A stretch of DNA of 64,000 nt. Source: Caballeronia grimmiae. Lineage in GTDB: Bacteria; Pseudomonadota; Gammaproteobacteria; Burkholderiales; Burkholderiaceae. Of this stretch, positions 54,801 through 61,997 are shown one piece after another. A program made the position numbers and the translations under genes. The notes beneath the pieces are model-generated. The model did not search any database. It was not told the origin of the DNA and saw only the letters and a list, made by a program, of their open reading frames with translations. The stretch covers positions 84,718 through 148,717 of the forward strand of contig NZ_JFHE01000012.1 of the NCBI RefSeq assembly GCF_000698555.1. The letters are read 5' to 3'. The stretch's first letter is position 1. Each line of letters begins with the position of its first letter.

Positions 54801-55854
54801 CCTCCAGCCGCGCGCGCAAGGCGGCCGCTTCCGACGCGCGCACAGCCGCATCCGCGGACGCGATGACATCGAGACTGACCGTCACCAGCGCGCCATTGAG
54901 CGGCGCACGCGGACGATGGCGGCGAAGCAGACCGAGAAAGCCGCGCCATTCGTCTTCATCGACGATGAGACGCCAGTTCGGATCTTCCTGCTCGTTGCCG
55001 GGCTTGAGCGTTGCGTCGGTCGCGGTCGTGGTCGTGGTCGTGGACGCGTCCGTTTTCGCTTTTTCCGGCGCGGCGGCCTTCGCTTTCGGCACGGCGGTCG
55101 ACGATGTGCCGTGCCGCGTGTAATGCCCGGCCGTATCGATCAGCACGGCGTCGTTGGTCAGCCACCAGTCGACATAGTCCGTGGCGACCGAGCCGCCGGT
55201 GAAGCGCTGCGCTGGGCTGCCGACCGGAAACTCCAGCCCGGCGTTCAGCAGCGCACTCGTCTTGCCCGACCCTCTCGAGCCGATCGCGATGAACCAGGGC
55301 AGCTCATAGAGATAGCGCGTGCCCTGAAACAGGCGGGCGAATCCGCTTGCGCCGGTGCGCATCGACTTCAGGCGGGATAGTGCGTTGTTAAGGCGCGACT
55401 CGACGACCTTCAGCCGTTCCTCTGCGGGCGGGTTGTCCTTCTTCTTGCCCCACGAGAGCGCCCTTTTGAGGAACCGCTCGTCGTCGCGCATCCTGAAGTA
55501 GACCCACACGAGCCAGTAAGCCGCATAGCACACGAGCACGATGGTGATCGCAATGATCCGCGGCGATTCGGCCGCGAACGGCTGTGCCTCGCCGAACGTG
55601 AGCAGGGGCGCGGCGTACCAGATGAGCAGGCAGAGCAGGGCGACGAACGGTGGGCTCGTCGGCAATTCCTTCAGCCACAGCAACACGCCGACGACCAGCA
55701 ACGTGATGATGAAGACGCGCGTGCCGATGCCGGCGAGCGGCTTGAGCCCGCCGAACGCGAGATACGGTCCGAGGAACCAGATCGCCAACCCGACGACGAC
55801 GAGCGCAACAAACCCGAGGAACCAGCGGGACCTCAGAAACGACAGCATTTTCAT
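51802..55854 (-). CDS. tssM: Type VI secretion membrane protein TssM (IcmF family)
   Basis: 1350 residues. TssM spans the periplasm and, with TssL and TssJ, forms the membrane complex through which the T6SS tube fires. N-terminal helices at about 10-30, 46-60, 70-85 and 100-120 anchor it. A cytoplasmic GTPase-like domain has a Walker A motif (GSRGSGKT, about 192-199), DTAGHYTRHG and VVTQTDHL. A further helix (LLGHALAIMLFVWLAFGVHISF, about 550-570) leads into the large periplasmic part, which ends in the IcmF C-terminal domain (SISIDIDGQ-like LSIDIDGQNSLYQHGP, MRISWPGPRGG). It is the last gene of the operon, 26 bp after tssL. Confidence 0.95.
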   Translation of the reverse strand: MKMLSFLRSRWFLGFVALVVVGLAIWFLGPYLAFGGLKPLAGIGTRVFIITLLVVGVLLWLKELPTSPPFVALLCLLIWYAAPLLTFGEAQPFAAESPRIIAITIVLVCYAAYWLVWVYFRMRDDERFLKRALSWGKKKDNPPAEERLKVVESRLNNALSRLKSMRTGASGFARLFQGTRYLYELPWFIAIGSRGSGKTSALLNAGLEFPVGSPAQRFTGGSVATDYVDWWLTNDAVLIDTAGHYTRHGTSSTAVPKAKAAAPEKAKTDASTTTTTTATDATLKPGNEQEDPNWRLIVDEDEWRGFLGLLRRHRPRAPLNGALVTVSLDVIASADAAVRASEAAALRARLEDLRTVLGIRFPVYLVVTQTDHLPGFADYFSSLTEEHRAQMWGFTLPLTEGASSIDLALRCNGELKQLASRLANGVNTRLEDEYDMDRRRRLSVLPEAFSALSVPLVEFLSQMFVDSRYDDTQLQATLRGVYFTSAAQTGQRVVAEPLTVVQRLGTGLGHPVATGEAAGQSAHGYFLQDLFGKVVVPEANLVRPNLRWEYRFRMLRLLGHALAIMLFVWLAFGVHISFENNSNYLAAIARKTQSLAARVTALYKDPKPEAVPDTLSEALYLPTWTGLNLAEPDTGFRYGLYTAPGIVDAGRFTYQSLEDNLLLPQVVHRLEDVILKSIDGQDSKSTYDALRVYLMLYDRAKFNAGDVKSWVLDDWAKTDSAAIFGGRASMIGHVEQLFSGERVVQSPLIRNDALIQRARAFLDSSNATQRLYDRAKADMQKEAPDEFTLLRAVGPQAGTVFTRASGAPLSRGVAGLFTFDGYRNLFDKRLREFVDAARDDDAWVMGRSYLGDAQKKTAEIASAITGADDPLTEAIRRLYLTEYAAQWDAFLGDIRTVSGTSLAFDLQVLRRFAAPDSPLSRLANAAVHETTLTQNITVDSPSLMQKAGDTVADKAEKTLGIRAEERVERELVDSHFAALREMVTGTADTQSSAKTAPSGKAGATGLDGVASLLNDYYTALTVADNAVANNSLPPTSDAASKLKMAANTMPAPFREVLLGLSAQGSREVNQGIGQLLSRQMQAVVTDACRLTVEGNYPFAPDSKRDVSVEDFTRVFAQGGVLDDFFMKNVLPFVDTSARPWRYKTLAGSTEPVRGPDLEPFQHAREIRDVFFSDQGQKQLAWKADLRVAELDPTILGLSIDIDGQNSLYQHGPVAPMRISWPGPRGGVRAELTASPRIRAETSTIATDGPWALMRLLRHGDIVQTATPGRTRVVFSFEGRKAVLDIASAGSVANPLTSDLLTTFRCPSSMPIFNLPDSGPPPGLPALPSPTPAPVAKVAAAEPPAAASDGH

Positions 55855-55880
55855 TGTTCTTTCCGAATGGCATGAGACGG

Positions 55881-57188
55881 CTAGGGCGTGACCGTGATCG
55901 CGACGCGGCGATTCAGCGCGCGGCCCTGCGGGGTGGTGTTATCGCCTATCGGGTCGGCGTCGCCCTTACCGATTGCCTCCAGACGCGAAGCCGGCACGCC
56001 CGCGCTCTGCAGCGTCTGCATGACCTGCGTGGCGCGTTCGAGCGAAAGCGCGTCGTTGGAGGCGAACTGCCTGCTCTTGATCGGGATGTTGTCCGTGTAA
56101 CCCGCGACGACGACCTTGCCCGGCACCTTCATCAGCTCGTTGGCGATCTTCGTGAGCAGCGGCGACGTCGTTGCTTTGACGGCCACGCCGCCCGGTGCGA
56201 ACATCGCATCGCCCTTGAACGTGACCGAACTATGGCGCGCGTCCTCGTCGACGCTCACTGTGCCCGCCGCAATCTCGTTAGCGAGCAGTTCCTTCAGATG
56301 CGGCAAACGCGGTGCCGCCGGCGGCGTCATGCGGCCGATGTCGACGATCTGCTTTTCGAGCGAGGCGCTCTGGTCGAGCAGGTGATACTTGAACCAGCCG
56401 AACAGGCCGAGCAGGATCACGCCGAGCACCGCGAAGCTGATCCACACCGGGAAGTCATAGACCGACATGCGGCGGCCCTTGGCATCGGAGGCCACATGGG
56501 CGGAAAGCGCCATCGGCACGGCGCCGCGTTGCGCCTGGATTTCGTTGAAGAGACGCTTGCGCACGGCGTCGTGCTTGCGCGCGCCGTCGGCTTCGTGCCG
56601 ATAGCGGCCCATGAAGCCAAGGCTCAACACGCGATACATCACTTCGAGAAGATCGATGTGTTCCTGCGGCTCGGTCATGAGCCGGCCAATCAGCAGATAG
56701 ATCTTGTCGCCGCCGTGACGATCCTCGTGGAACTCGGTGGCGAGGCCCGTCGCGATCCAGCGCACGCCGGTCTCGCGCTTGCCCCAAGGCGTCTGCATCG
56801 CGGCGTCGTCGAGCGCGGTGCAGAGGCAATAGCGCGCGCCGATCATGTGGTCGCGCCGGATGTTGGCCTGCTCGCACAGGCGCTGAAAAATGCGCACTTC
56901 CTGCTTCAGCAGCAAGTGCAACTGATCGATGCCTTGCAGATCGAGGTCATTCGGCATGTCCGCGAGCGCGCGCAGCAGCACGCGGGCGGCTTCGAGCAAT
57001 GGATTTTGCGCGTCTTCGACTGCGCGCAGCCGCGTTGCCGGCGGCTCGCCGGGTGGGATGCTGGCGAGCTGGGTGACTGTCTGCTCGAGCAGTGCAGCGG
57101 CGTTGCCAGCGTCGTGCGCGCCGGACGAATACGCGTCGCGTGCCGGCAGCCCTGTTCCGTGGCTAGAGTATCCCGCTTGCGGATTCAC
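55881..57188 (-). CDS. tssL: Type VI secretion protein TssL with OmpA-like domain
   Basis: 435 residues from the GTG at 57188, with AGGGGAA upstream. The N-terminal DotU domain (about 55-230) shows NPLLEAARVLLRALADMPN, ARYCLCTALDDAAMQTPWG and EVMYRVLSLGFMGRYRHEADG. One membrane helix follows (about 246-266). The periplasmic C-terminus is an OmpA/MotB-type peptidoglycan-binding domain (about 315-435: VVVAGYTDNIPIKSRQFASNDALSLERATQVMQTLQSAGVPASRLEAIGKGDADPI). This 'extended' TssL anchors the complex to the cell wall by itself. It is the partner of TssM and TssK. Confidence 0.95.
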   Translation of the reverse strand: MNPQAGYSSHGTGLPARDAYSSGAHDAGNAAALLEQTVTQLASIPPGEPPATRLRAVEDAQNPLLEAARVLLRALADMPNDLDLQGIDQLHLLLKQEVRIFQRLCEQANIRRDHMIGARYCLCTALDDAAMQTPWGKRETGVRWIATGLATEFHEDRHGGDKIYLLIGRLMTEPQEHIDLLEVMYRVLSLGFMGRYRHEADGARKHDAVRKRLFNEIQAQRGAVPMALSAHVASDAKGRRMSVYDFPVWISFAVLGVILLGLFGWFKYHLLDQSASLEKQIVDIGRMTPPAAPRLPHLKELLANEIAAGTVSVDEDARHSSVTFKGDAMFAPGGVAVKATTSPLLTKIANELMKVPGKVVVAGYTDNIPIKSRQFASNDALSLERATQVMQTLQSAGVPASRLEAIGKGDADPIGDNTTPQGRALNRRVAITVTP

Positions 57189-57262
57189 TGTGTTCCCCTG
57201 ATGACATGATGGCCGGGCGCGGCCTTCGCGGCGCGCGCCCGGTTACTGCGAAAGACGGTGGC

Positions 57263-58609
57263 TTAGCCGCGCACGCCCCACAGTTCGAGCTTGAGTTGCG
57301 GGAAATCGCCCGCCACGTGCAGCGCGATGCCGCCGTGCTGCGCGATCGTGTCCCACAGCGGGCCGGTGCGCGACAACTCGAAATAGACATAGCCCGCATT
57401 GAACGGGATCTGACGCGGCGGCACCGGCAAGCCCTGCAGCACGAGGCCCGGAAGATGCGCGCGCACGAGATCGGGCAGGCGCTCGGACGGACCGACCTTC
57501 GCCTGCGTGCCGAACTGTGCGAGCAGCGTGTCGGGCGGCATCGCGGCCGAGACGGCGAGCACCATCGAACTGAAGCTGCGGATCTCCGCCGGGTCGACCA
57601 CCGCGTTGCGCATGCCGTAGCCCGCATCTTCGAAGGCGATCGCCTGCGCGCTGCGCACCAGCACCGCGTTGAGCAGCCAGTGCGTGTCGTCGACGACGGG
57701 CCTCAGGCACGTGTGCGGCTCGATGTGCTGATAAGGCGGATGACTCTCCAGCGGCCGGCGCGTGCTGGTCCGCACATAGGTCGACAGCTCGCCCGCCATG
57801 CTGATGAGCAGCGCGTAGAGATCGGCGGGCGAGGTCGTCGGCACGCGGCGGATGTGCTGCAGCAGCGGCTCGTAACGGTTCAGCGTTTGCAGCAGCAGAT
57901 AGTCCGATACTTCGGCGACCGAGCCGGCCTTGCCATCGCTGCCCGTCAGGCGGCTCGCGAGCGCGTTCGCACGCAGGCGCGTGAGCTCGTGAATCTTGTT
58001 GAGCCAGCTTTCGAGCAACGAGCTCGCGCCATAACCCGACACGGGCGGGACGAGCGTGTCGTCGAGTTCGATGCTGCCGTCGGCGCGAATCGATTTGACT
58101 CGGGTGAGCGGCAGGCCGATCCACGCATCCGTCATTTCCTTTTCGGGCACGAGCCGCAGGCGCAGATTCGAAAGCTGCACCGCGCGTGCGCCCTGGCCGA
58201 CCGAGTTGGTATCGCGCAGATCGCTGTCGAACACGGCATAGCGCGCGAGCGAATCGGCGGAATCGTCGAACGTCGTTTCTTCGCCGTTAGGCACGCGGAT
58301 GGGCGTCGCCAGATGAATGACCTGCTCGAGATGCTCGGAGCGGATCGTCAGCGGCGGCGGCGGCGGAGTGCTGCCCGGCGCGTCGAACGGCGTGCCGTCG
58401 GCGAACACGCCGCTTGCCGACTTGATGATGACCTTGCCGAGCGCGAGCGCTTCGTTATCGATCGCGAAGTGGTTGAAGCCGAAAAAGAACGGCGACAGCG
58501 GCGCTGCCCGCTTGTGCGCGAACTGCTCCAGATAGCGTTCCTGTTGTTGGAACAGCTGCGGGCGAAGGAACAAGCCTTCGCTCCAGGTGACCTTGTTGTA
58601 CCAGCTCAT
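57263..58609 (-). CDS. tssK: Type VI secretion baseplate protein TssK
   Basis: 448 residues, family length. TssK is the trimeric adaptor between the baseplate (TssFGE) and the TssJLM membrane complex. The N-terminus is diagnostic: NKVTWSEGLFLRPQLFQQQERYLEQF and FGFNHFAIDNEALALGKVII. Later: NLRLRLVPEKEMTDAWIGLPLTRV, YLLLQTLNRYEPLLQHI, HPPYQHIEPHTCLRPVVDD. AAAGGA precedes the ATG. It is 15 bp from the end of tssJ. Confidence 0.95.
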   Translation of the reverse strand: MSWYNKVTWSEGLFLRPQLFQQQERYLEQFAHKRAAPLSPFFFGFNHFAIDNEALALGKVIIKSASGVFADGTPFDAPGSTPPPPPLTIRSEHLEQVIHLATPIRVPNGEETTFDDSADSLARYAVFDSDLRDTNSVGQGARAVQLSNLRLRLVPEKEMTDAWIGLPLTRVKSIRADGSIELDDTLVPPVSGYGASSLLESWLNKIHELTRLRANALASRLTGSDGKAGSVAEVSDYLLLQTLNRYEPLLQHIRRVPTTSPADLYALLISMAGELSTYVRTSTRRPLESHPPYQHIEPHTCLRPVVDDTHWLLNAVLVRSAQAIAFEDAGYGMRNAVVDPAEIRSFSSMVLAVSAAMPPDTLLAQFGTQAKVGPSERLPDLVRAHLPGLVLQGLPVPPRQIPFNAGYVYFELSRTGPLWDTIAQHGGIALHVAGDFPQLKLELWGVRG

Positions 58610-58624
58610 AGGTTGAATCCTTTC

Positions 58625-59149
58625 CTATTTTTTCTTGGGTTCGGCTAGTTCGTCGACGATCCTGATGGCGTTCGCATCGAGGTTGATCGTCAGCTTGAGT
58701 TTGGGCGAGAACATGCGATACCACGCCGCCGACGGCGCCGCGGGCATCGGCCAGGTCGCCCGCCAGACGGAATTCGGCAGGTCGCGATAGGCCGCGATGA
58801 CGCCGAGCGTCGTGGTCGCCTGCTGCGCGTCGCGCTTGATCGTTTTGCTCTCGCCGGGACGCATCTGGAACTGGTCGCGAACGACGAGGTCGTCGGCGAG
58901 CGCGGTCTTGTCCTTGTCCTGCAGAGAGAAGAAATCGGCTTCGTTGAAGGCGCTCGCGTCCTTCAGTTCGTACACCCGAACGATGATCGGCGCGGCGCGT
59001 TTCTGGTCGTCCGGGTTGACGCCCGACGCGGCGCTGAGCGTCAGCGTCATCTTGACGGGTTCGTGGGCGGGATTGGGATCGCTGCTCGCGCACGCAGTGA
59101 TTCCCAGTGTGCAGACGAGTGCAACGAGAACGGAAATGAACGGGCGCAT
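58625..59149 (-). CDS. tssJ: Type VI secretion lipoprotein TssJ
   Basis: 174 residues from the ATG at 59149. From there the protein begins directly with a lipoprotein signal (MRPFISVLVALVCTLGITAC). An ATG at 59179 is in frame, but it sits at the very end of the terminator-like hairpin at 59186-59215, so the downstream start is preferred. The mature domain is the transthyretin-like TssJ fold: MTLTLSAASGVNPDDQKRAAPIIVRVYELKDASAFNEADFFSLQDKDKTALADDLVVRDQFQMRPGES. It sits in the inner leaflet of the outer membrane and binds the TssM tip. Confidence 0.92.
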   Translation of the reverse strand: MRPFISVLVALVCTLGITACASSDPNPAHEPVKMTLTLSAASGVNPDDQKRAAPIIVRVYELKDASAFNEADFFSLQDKDKTALADDLVVRDQFQMRPGESKTIKRDAQQATTTLGVIAAYRDLPNSVWRATWPMPAAPSAAWYRMFSPKLKLTINLDANAIRIVDELAEPKKK

Positions 59150-59179
59150 CGGAGAAGAAACAGGCAAGGATTCAGGCAT

Positions 59180-59215
59180 CGAAAAGGCCCGGCGCACGAA
59201 AAAGTGCGCCGGGCC
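59180..59215 (-). terminator. Hairpin between hcp and tssJ (terminator or attenuator)
   Basis: GGCCCGGCGCAC and GTGCGCCGGGCC form a perfect 12-bp stem with a 6-nt loop (59186-59215). On the minus strand the stem is followed by TTTTCG. It is 23 bp after the hcp stop and inside the T6SS operon. Confidence 0.8.
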
Positions 59216-59238
59216 TCCCAGGCTACGTCAGGAGGCTT

Positions 59239-59721
59239 TTACGCTTCCTTGTTCAGCTTGATGTCGTAGCCAGCGGTCACGGCGCCGCCGCTGCCGCCCT
59301 GGGCGTTCTGCACGACGTACTCTTGCTTCACCTTCGCGAACGACAGGCGCACGCCTTCGGTGATGCCGTTGTCGGCGTTGCTGCCCGACGGCGAAACGCG
59401 CGTGACGATCACGTCGTTCATCGTGATCTTCAGGTACTCGAGCGGGTTGCCGCCGGCCTTGCGAACCGTCAGCACGGCCTGATCGATGTGCTTGCCCGTC
59501 AGGCAGTACTTCATCAGGTTCGGGCTGGCGCGATCGACCAGATGCACGAAGCTCAGGTCTTCGACGGTCGCCTTGCCGGCGCCGCCGCCCGAACCCATGT
59601 GCATGTTCGATTGCTGGGAGATTTCCCAATTCCAGCTCTTCACTTCGATCTCGCTCTTATGTGCGGAATCCTGCGATTCGCCATCGATGCCGTTGATCTT
59701 GATAAAGATGTCCTGTGCCAT
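59239..59721 (-). CDS. hcp: Type VI secretion tube protein Hcp (TssD)
   Basis: 160 residues. Hcp rings stack into the inner tube that is pushed out of the cell and can carry effectors. Typical parts: MAQDIFIKINGIDGESQDSAHKSEIEVKSWNWEISQQSNMHMGSGGGAGKATVEDLSFVHLVDRASP, CLTGKHIDQAVLTVRKAGG and LEYLKITMNDVIVTRVSPSGS. AAGGAG precedes the ATG. There is no C-terminal extension, so it is not an 'evolved' Hcp. The 146-bp gap before it and the hairpin after it suggest separately high expression. Confidence 0.96.
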   Translation of the reverse strand: MAQDIFIKINGIDGESQDSAHKSEIEVKSWNWEISQQSNMHMGSGGGAGKATVEDLSFVHLVDRASPNLMKYCLTGKHIDQAVLTVRKAGGNPLEYLKITMNDVIVTRVSPSGSNADNGITEGVRLSFAKVKQEYVVQNAQGGSGGAVTAGYDIKLNKEA

Positions 59722-59867
59722 CTTGATACTCCTTGTTATTGAAACGTACTACTGCTATCTACGGGCTTGAGGGTCCGTATTCCTTTGATACTGCTGCGAG
59801 TACCGATCGCCGGCGGCTGCCGGCGGATGTCGGAGCTATTCGGACACAGCCGTTGCGTTGCCGCGCC

Positions 59868-61361
59868 TTATGCTGCTTCCTTGACGGACGGCAGGCGGGC
59901 GACGAGACGCAGCGACACGGTCAGGCCTTCGAGCTGGAAGTGCGGACGCAGAAAGAACTTCGCCTGGTAGTAGCCGGGATTGCCTTCGACGTCCTCGACG
60001 ACGACTTCAGCGGCAGCCAGCGGGCGGCGCGCCTTGGTCTCTTGCGACGAGTTCGCCGGGTCGGCATCGACGTAATTCATGATCCATTCGTTGAGCCAGC
60101 GCTGCATGTCTTCGCGCTCGCGGAACGTGCCGATCTTGTCGCGCACGATGCACTTGAGGTAATGCGCGAAGCGCGAGCACGCGAACAGATATGGCAGACG
60201 CGCCGACAGGTTCGCGTTGGCGGTTGCGTCCGGATCGTAGTACTCGGCCGGCTTTTGCAGCGACTGCGCGCCGATGAAGGTCGCGTGGTCCGTGTTCTTG
60301 CGATGCACGAGCGGAATGAAGCCGTTCTTCGACAGCTCCGCTTCACGGCGATCCGAGATGGCGATCTCCGTCGGGCACTTCATGTCCACGCCGCCGTCAT
60401 CCGTCGGGAACGTGTGGCAGGGCAGGTTCTCGACCGTGCCGCCCGACTCGACGCCGCGGATCAGCGAGCACCAGCCGTACAGCTTGAACGAGCGGTTGAT
60501 GTTCACGCCCATCGCATACGCGGCGTTCGCCCATGCGTAGTTGCGATGGTCGGGGCCGTTCGTCTCTTCTTCGAAATCGAACTCATCGACAGGATTGGTC
60601 TGCGCGCCATACGGCAGGCGCGAGAGGAAGCGTGGCATCGCGAGGCCGACGTAGCGGGCGTCGTCCGTATTGCGGAACGAATTCCACGGCGCGTATTCCA
60701 GATTCTGCGTGAAGATCTTCGTGAGATCGCGCGGATTGGCGAGCTCTTGCCACGATTCCATCTGCAACACCGAAGGCGAAGCGCCCGAGATGAACGGCGT
60801 GTGCGAGGCAGCGGCGATCTTCGCGATGGAGCCGAGCAGGTCGACATCGGGCGGCGTGTGGTCGAAGTAGTAGTCCGCGACCAGGCAGCCATACGGCTCG
60901 CCGCCGAGCTGGCCGTACTCTTCTTCGTAGATCTGCTTGAAGAGCGGGCTTTGGTCCCATGCGAGACCCTTGTAGCGCTTCATCGTGCGGCGCAGTTCTT
61001 CCTTCGACGCATCCATGAAGCGGATCTTCATGCGCTCGTCCGTCTCGGTGTTCGAGACGAGGTGATGCAGGCCGCGCCATGCCGATTCGAGCTTCTGGAA
61101 GTCGGTGTGATGCAGGATCAGGTTGATCTGCTGGGATAGCTTGTGATCGATCTGCGCGATGATCGCTTCGATGCTCTTGTAGGCGTCGTCGCTGATGGTC
61201 AGCGATTGCTGCAACGCCTGTTCCGCCAGCGTCTGAACCGCATATTCAACCGCTTCGCGTGCCTCGTCGGTCTTCGGGCGGAATTCCTGTGTGAGCAGTT
61301 GCGAGAAGTCGCTTTGCGTCTCTGTCGCCGCTGCGGCGGCTTGTGCCATCTGTTTTGCCAT
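59868..61361 (-). CDS. tssC: Type VI secretion sheath large subunit TssC
   Basis: 497 residues. With TssB it forms the contractile sheath. Diagnostic: AIIAQIDHKLSQQINLILHHTDFQKLESAWRGLHHLVSNTE, DQSPLFKQIYEEEYGQLGGEPYGCLVADYYFDH, GLAMPRFLSRLPYG, and the C-terminal CSRFAHYLKCIVRDKIGTFREREDMQRWLNEWIMNYVDADPANSSQETKARRPLAAAEVVVEDVEGNPGYYQAKFFLRPHFQLEGLTVSLRLVA. The last part is the sheath handshake strand region. It is 48 bp after tssB. Confidence 0.97.
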   Translation of the reverse strand: MAKQMAQAAAAATETQSDFSQLLTQEFRPKTDEAREAVEYAVQTLAEQALQQSLTISDDAYKSIEAIIAQIDHKLSQQINLILHHTDFQKLESAWRGLHHLVSNTETDERMKIRFMDASKEELRRTMKRYKGLAWDQSPLFKQIYEEEYGQLGGEPYGCLVADYYFDHTPPDVDLLGSIAKIAAASHTPFISGASPSVLQMESWQELANPRDLTKIFTQNLEYAPWNSFRNTDDARYVGLAMPRFLSRLPYGAQTNPVDEFDFEEETNGPDHRNYAWANAAYAMGVNINRSFKLYGWCSLIRGVESGGTVENLPCHTFPTDDGGVDMKCPTEIAISDRREAELSKNGFIPLVHRKNTDHATFIGAQSLQKPAEYYDPDATANANLSARLPYLFACSRFAHYLKCIVRDKIGTFREREDMQRWLNEWIMNYVDADPANSSQETKARRPLAAAEVVVEDVEGNPGYYQAKFFLRPHFQLEGLTVSLRLVARLPSVKEAA

Positions 61362-61409
61362 CGTGAACCTTATAGGGGCTGTTTACTCACTATCGCTCGG
61401 TCGCGCGTC

Positions 61410-61961
61410 TTACTGAGCGGACTGCTCTGCTTCGGATTTGCTCGCGCCGGCATCCGCCTGCGGCTTCGGCGACGCAGCCAGCGACTTCAGCAGTCCGGGG
61501 TCGGCGAGCAGCTTGTTGATGAGCGACTCGGCGCCCGACTTGCCGTCCATGTAGGTCTGCAGGTTGGCAAGCTGGGTGCGGGCGTCGAGCAGGCGGCGCA
61601 GCGGCTCGACCTTGGTCGCGACCTTGGCCGGCGAGAAGTCTTCGATGCTCTCGAAGGTCATGTCGACCAGCAACTGGCCTTCGCCCGTCAGCGTGTTCGC
61701 GACCGAGAACGCGACGCGCGGCTTGATTGCCTTCATGCGCTCGTCGAAGTTGTCGATGTCGATGTCGAGGAAGCGGCGATCCGCGACCGGCGGAAGCGGC
61801 TCGACCGGCTTGCCCGACAGATCGGCGAGCACGCCCATCACGAAGGGCAGTTCGACCTTCTTTTCCGAGCCGTAAATCTCGACGTCGTATTCGATCTGCA
61901 CACGGGGTGCACGATTTCGCGCGATGAACTTCTGTGAGCTGTTTGAGTTTGATGCGGACAT
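61410..61961 (-). CDS. tssB: Type VI secretion sheath small subunit TssB
   Basis: 183 residues from the ATG at 61961 with GGAG upstream. It contains the conserved RAPRVQIEYDVEIYGSEKKVELPFVMGVLADLSGK and RRFLDIDIDNFDERMKAIKPRVAFSVANTLTGEGQLLVDMTFESIEDFSPAKVA. The C-terminal region is Ala/Lys-rich. TssB and TssC interlock to form the sheath; the ClpV ATPase (next gene upstream) disassembles it after firing. Confidence 0.96.
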   Translation of the reverse strand: MSASNSNSSQKFIARNRAPRVQIEYDVEIYGSEKKVELPFVMGVLADLSGKPVEPLPPVADRRFLDIDIDNFDERMKAIKPRVAFSVANTLTGEGQLLVDMTFESIEDFSPAKVATKVEPLRRLLDARTQLANLQTYMDGKSGAESLINKLLADPGLLKSLAASPKPQADAGASKSEAEQSAQ

Positions 61962-61997
61962 GCACGACTCCGTAACGTTGGGGAAGATCGGCAAAAC

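Noticed and set aside
59808..59825. CGCCGGC/GCCGGCG hairpin between tssC and hcp as a terminator
   Set aside because: The stem is only 7 bp and no T-tract follows on the minus strand; it may affect mRNA processing but cannot be called.
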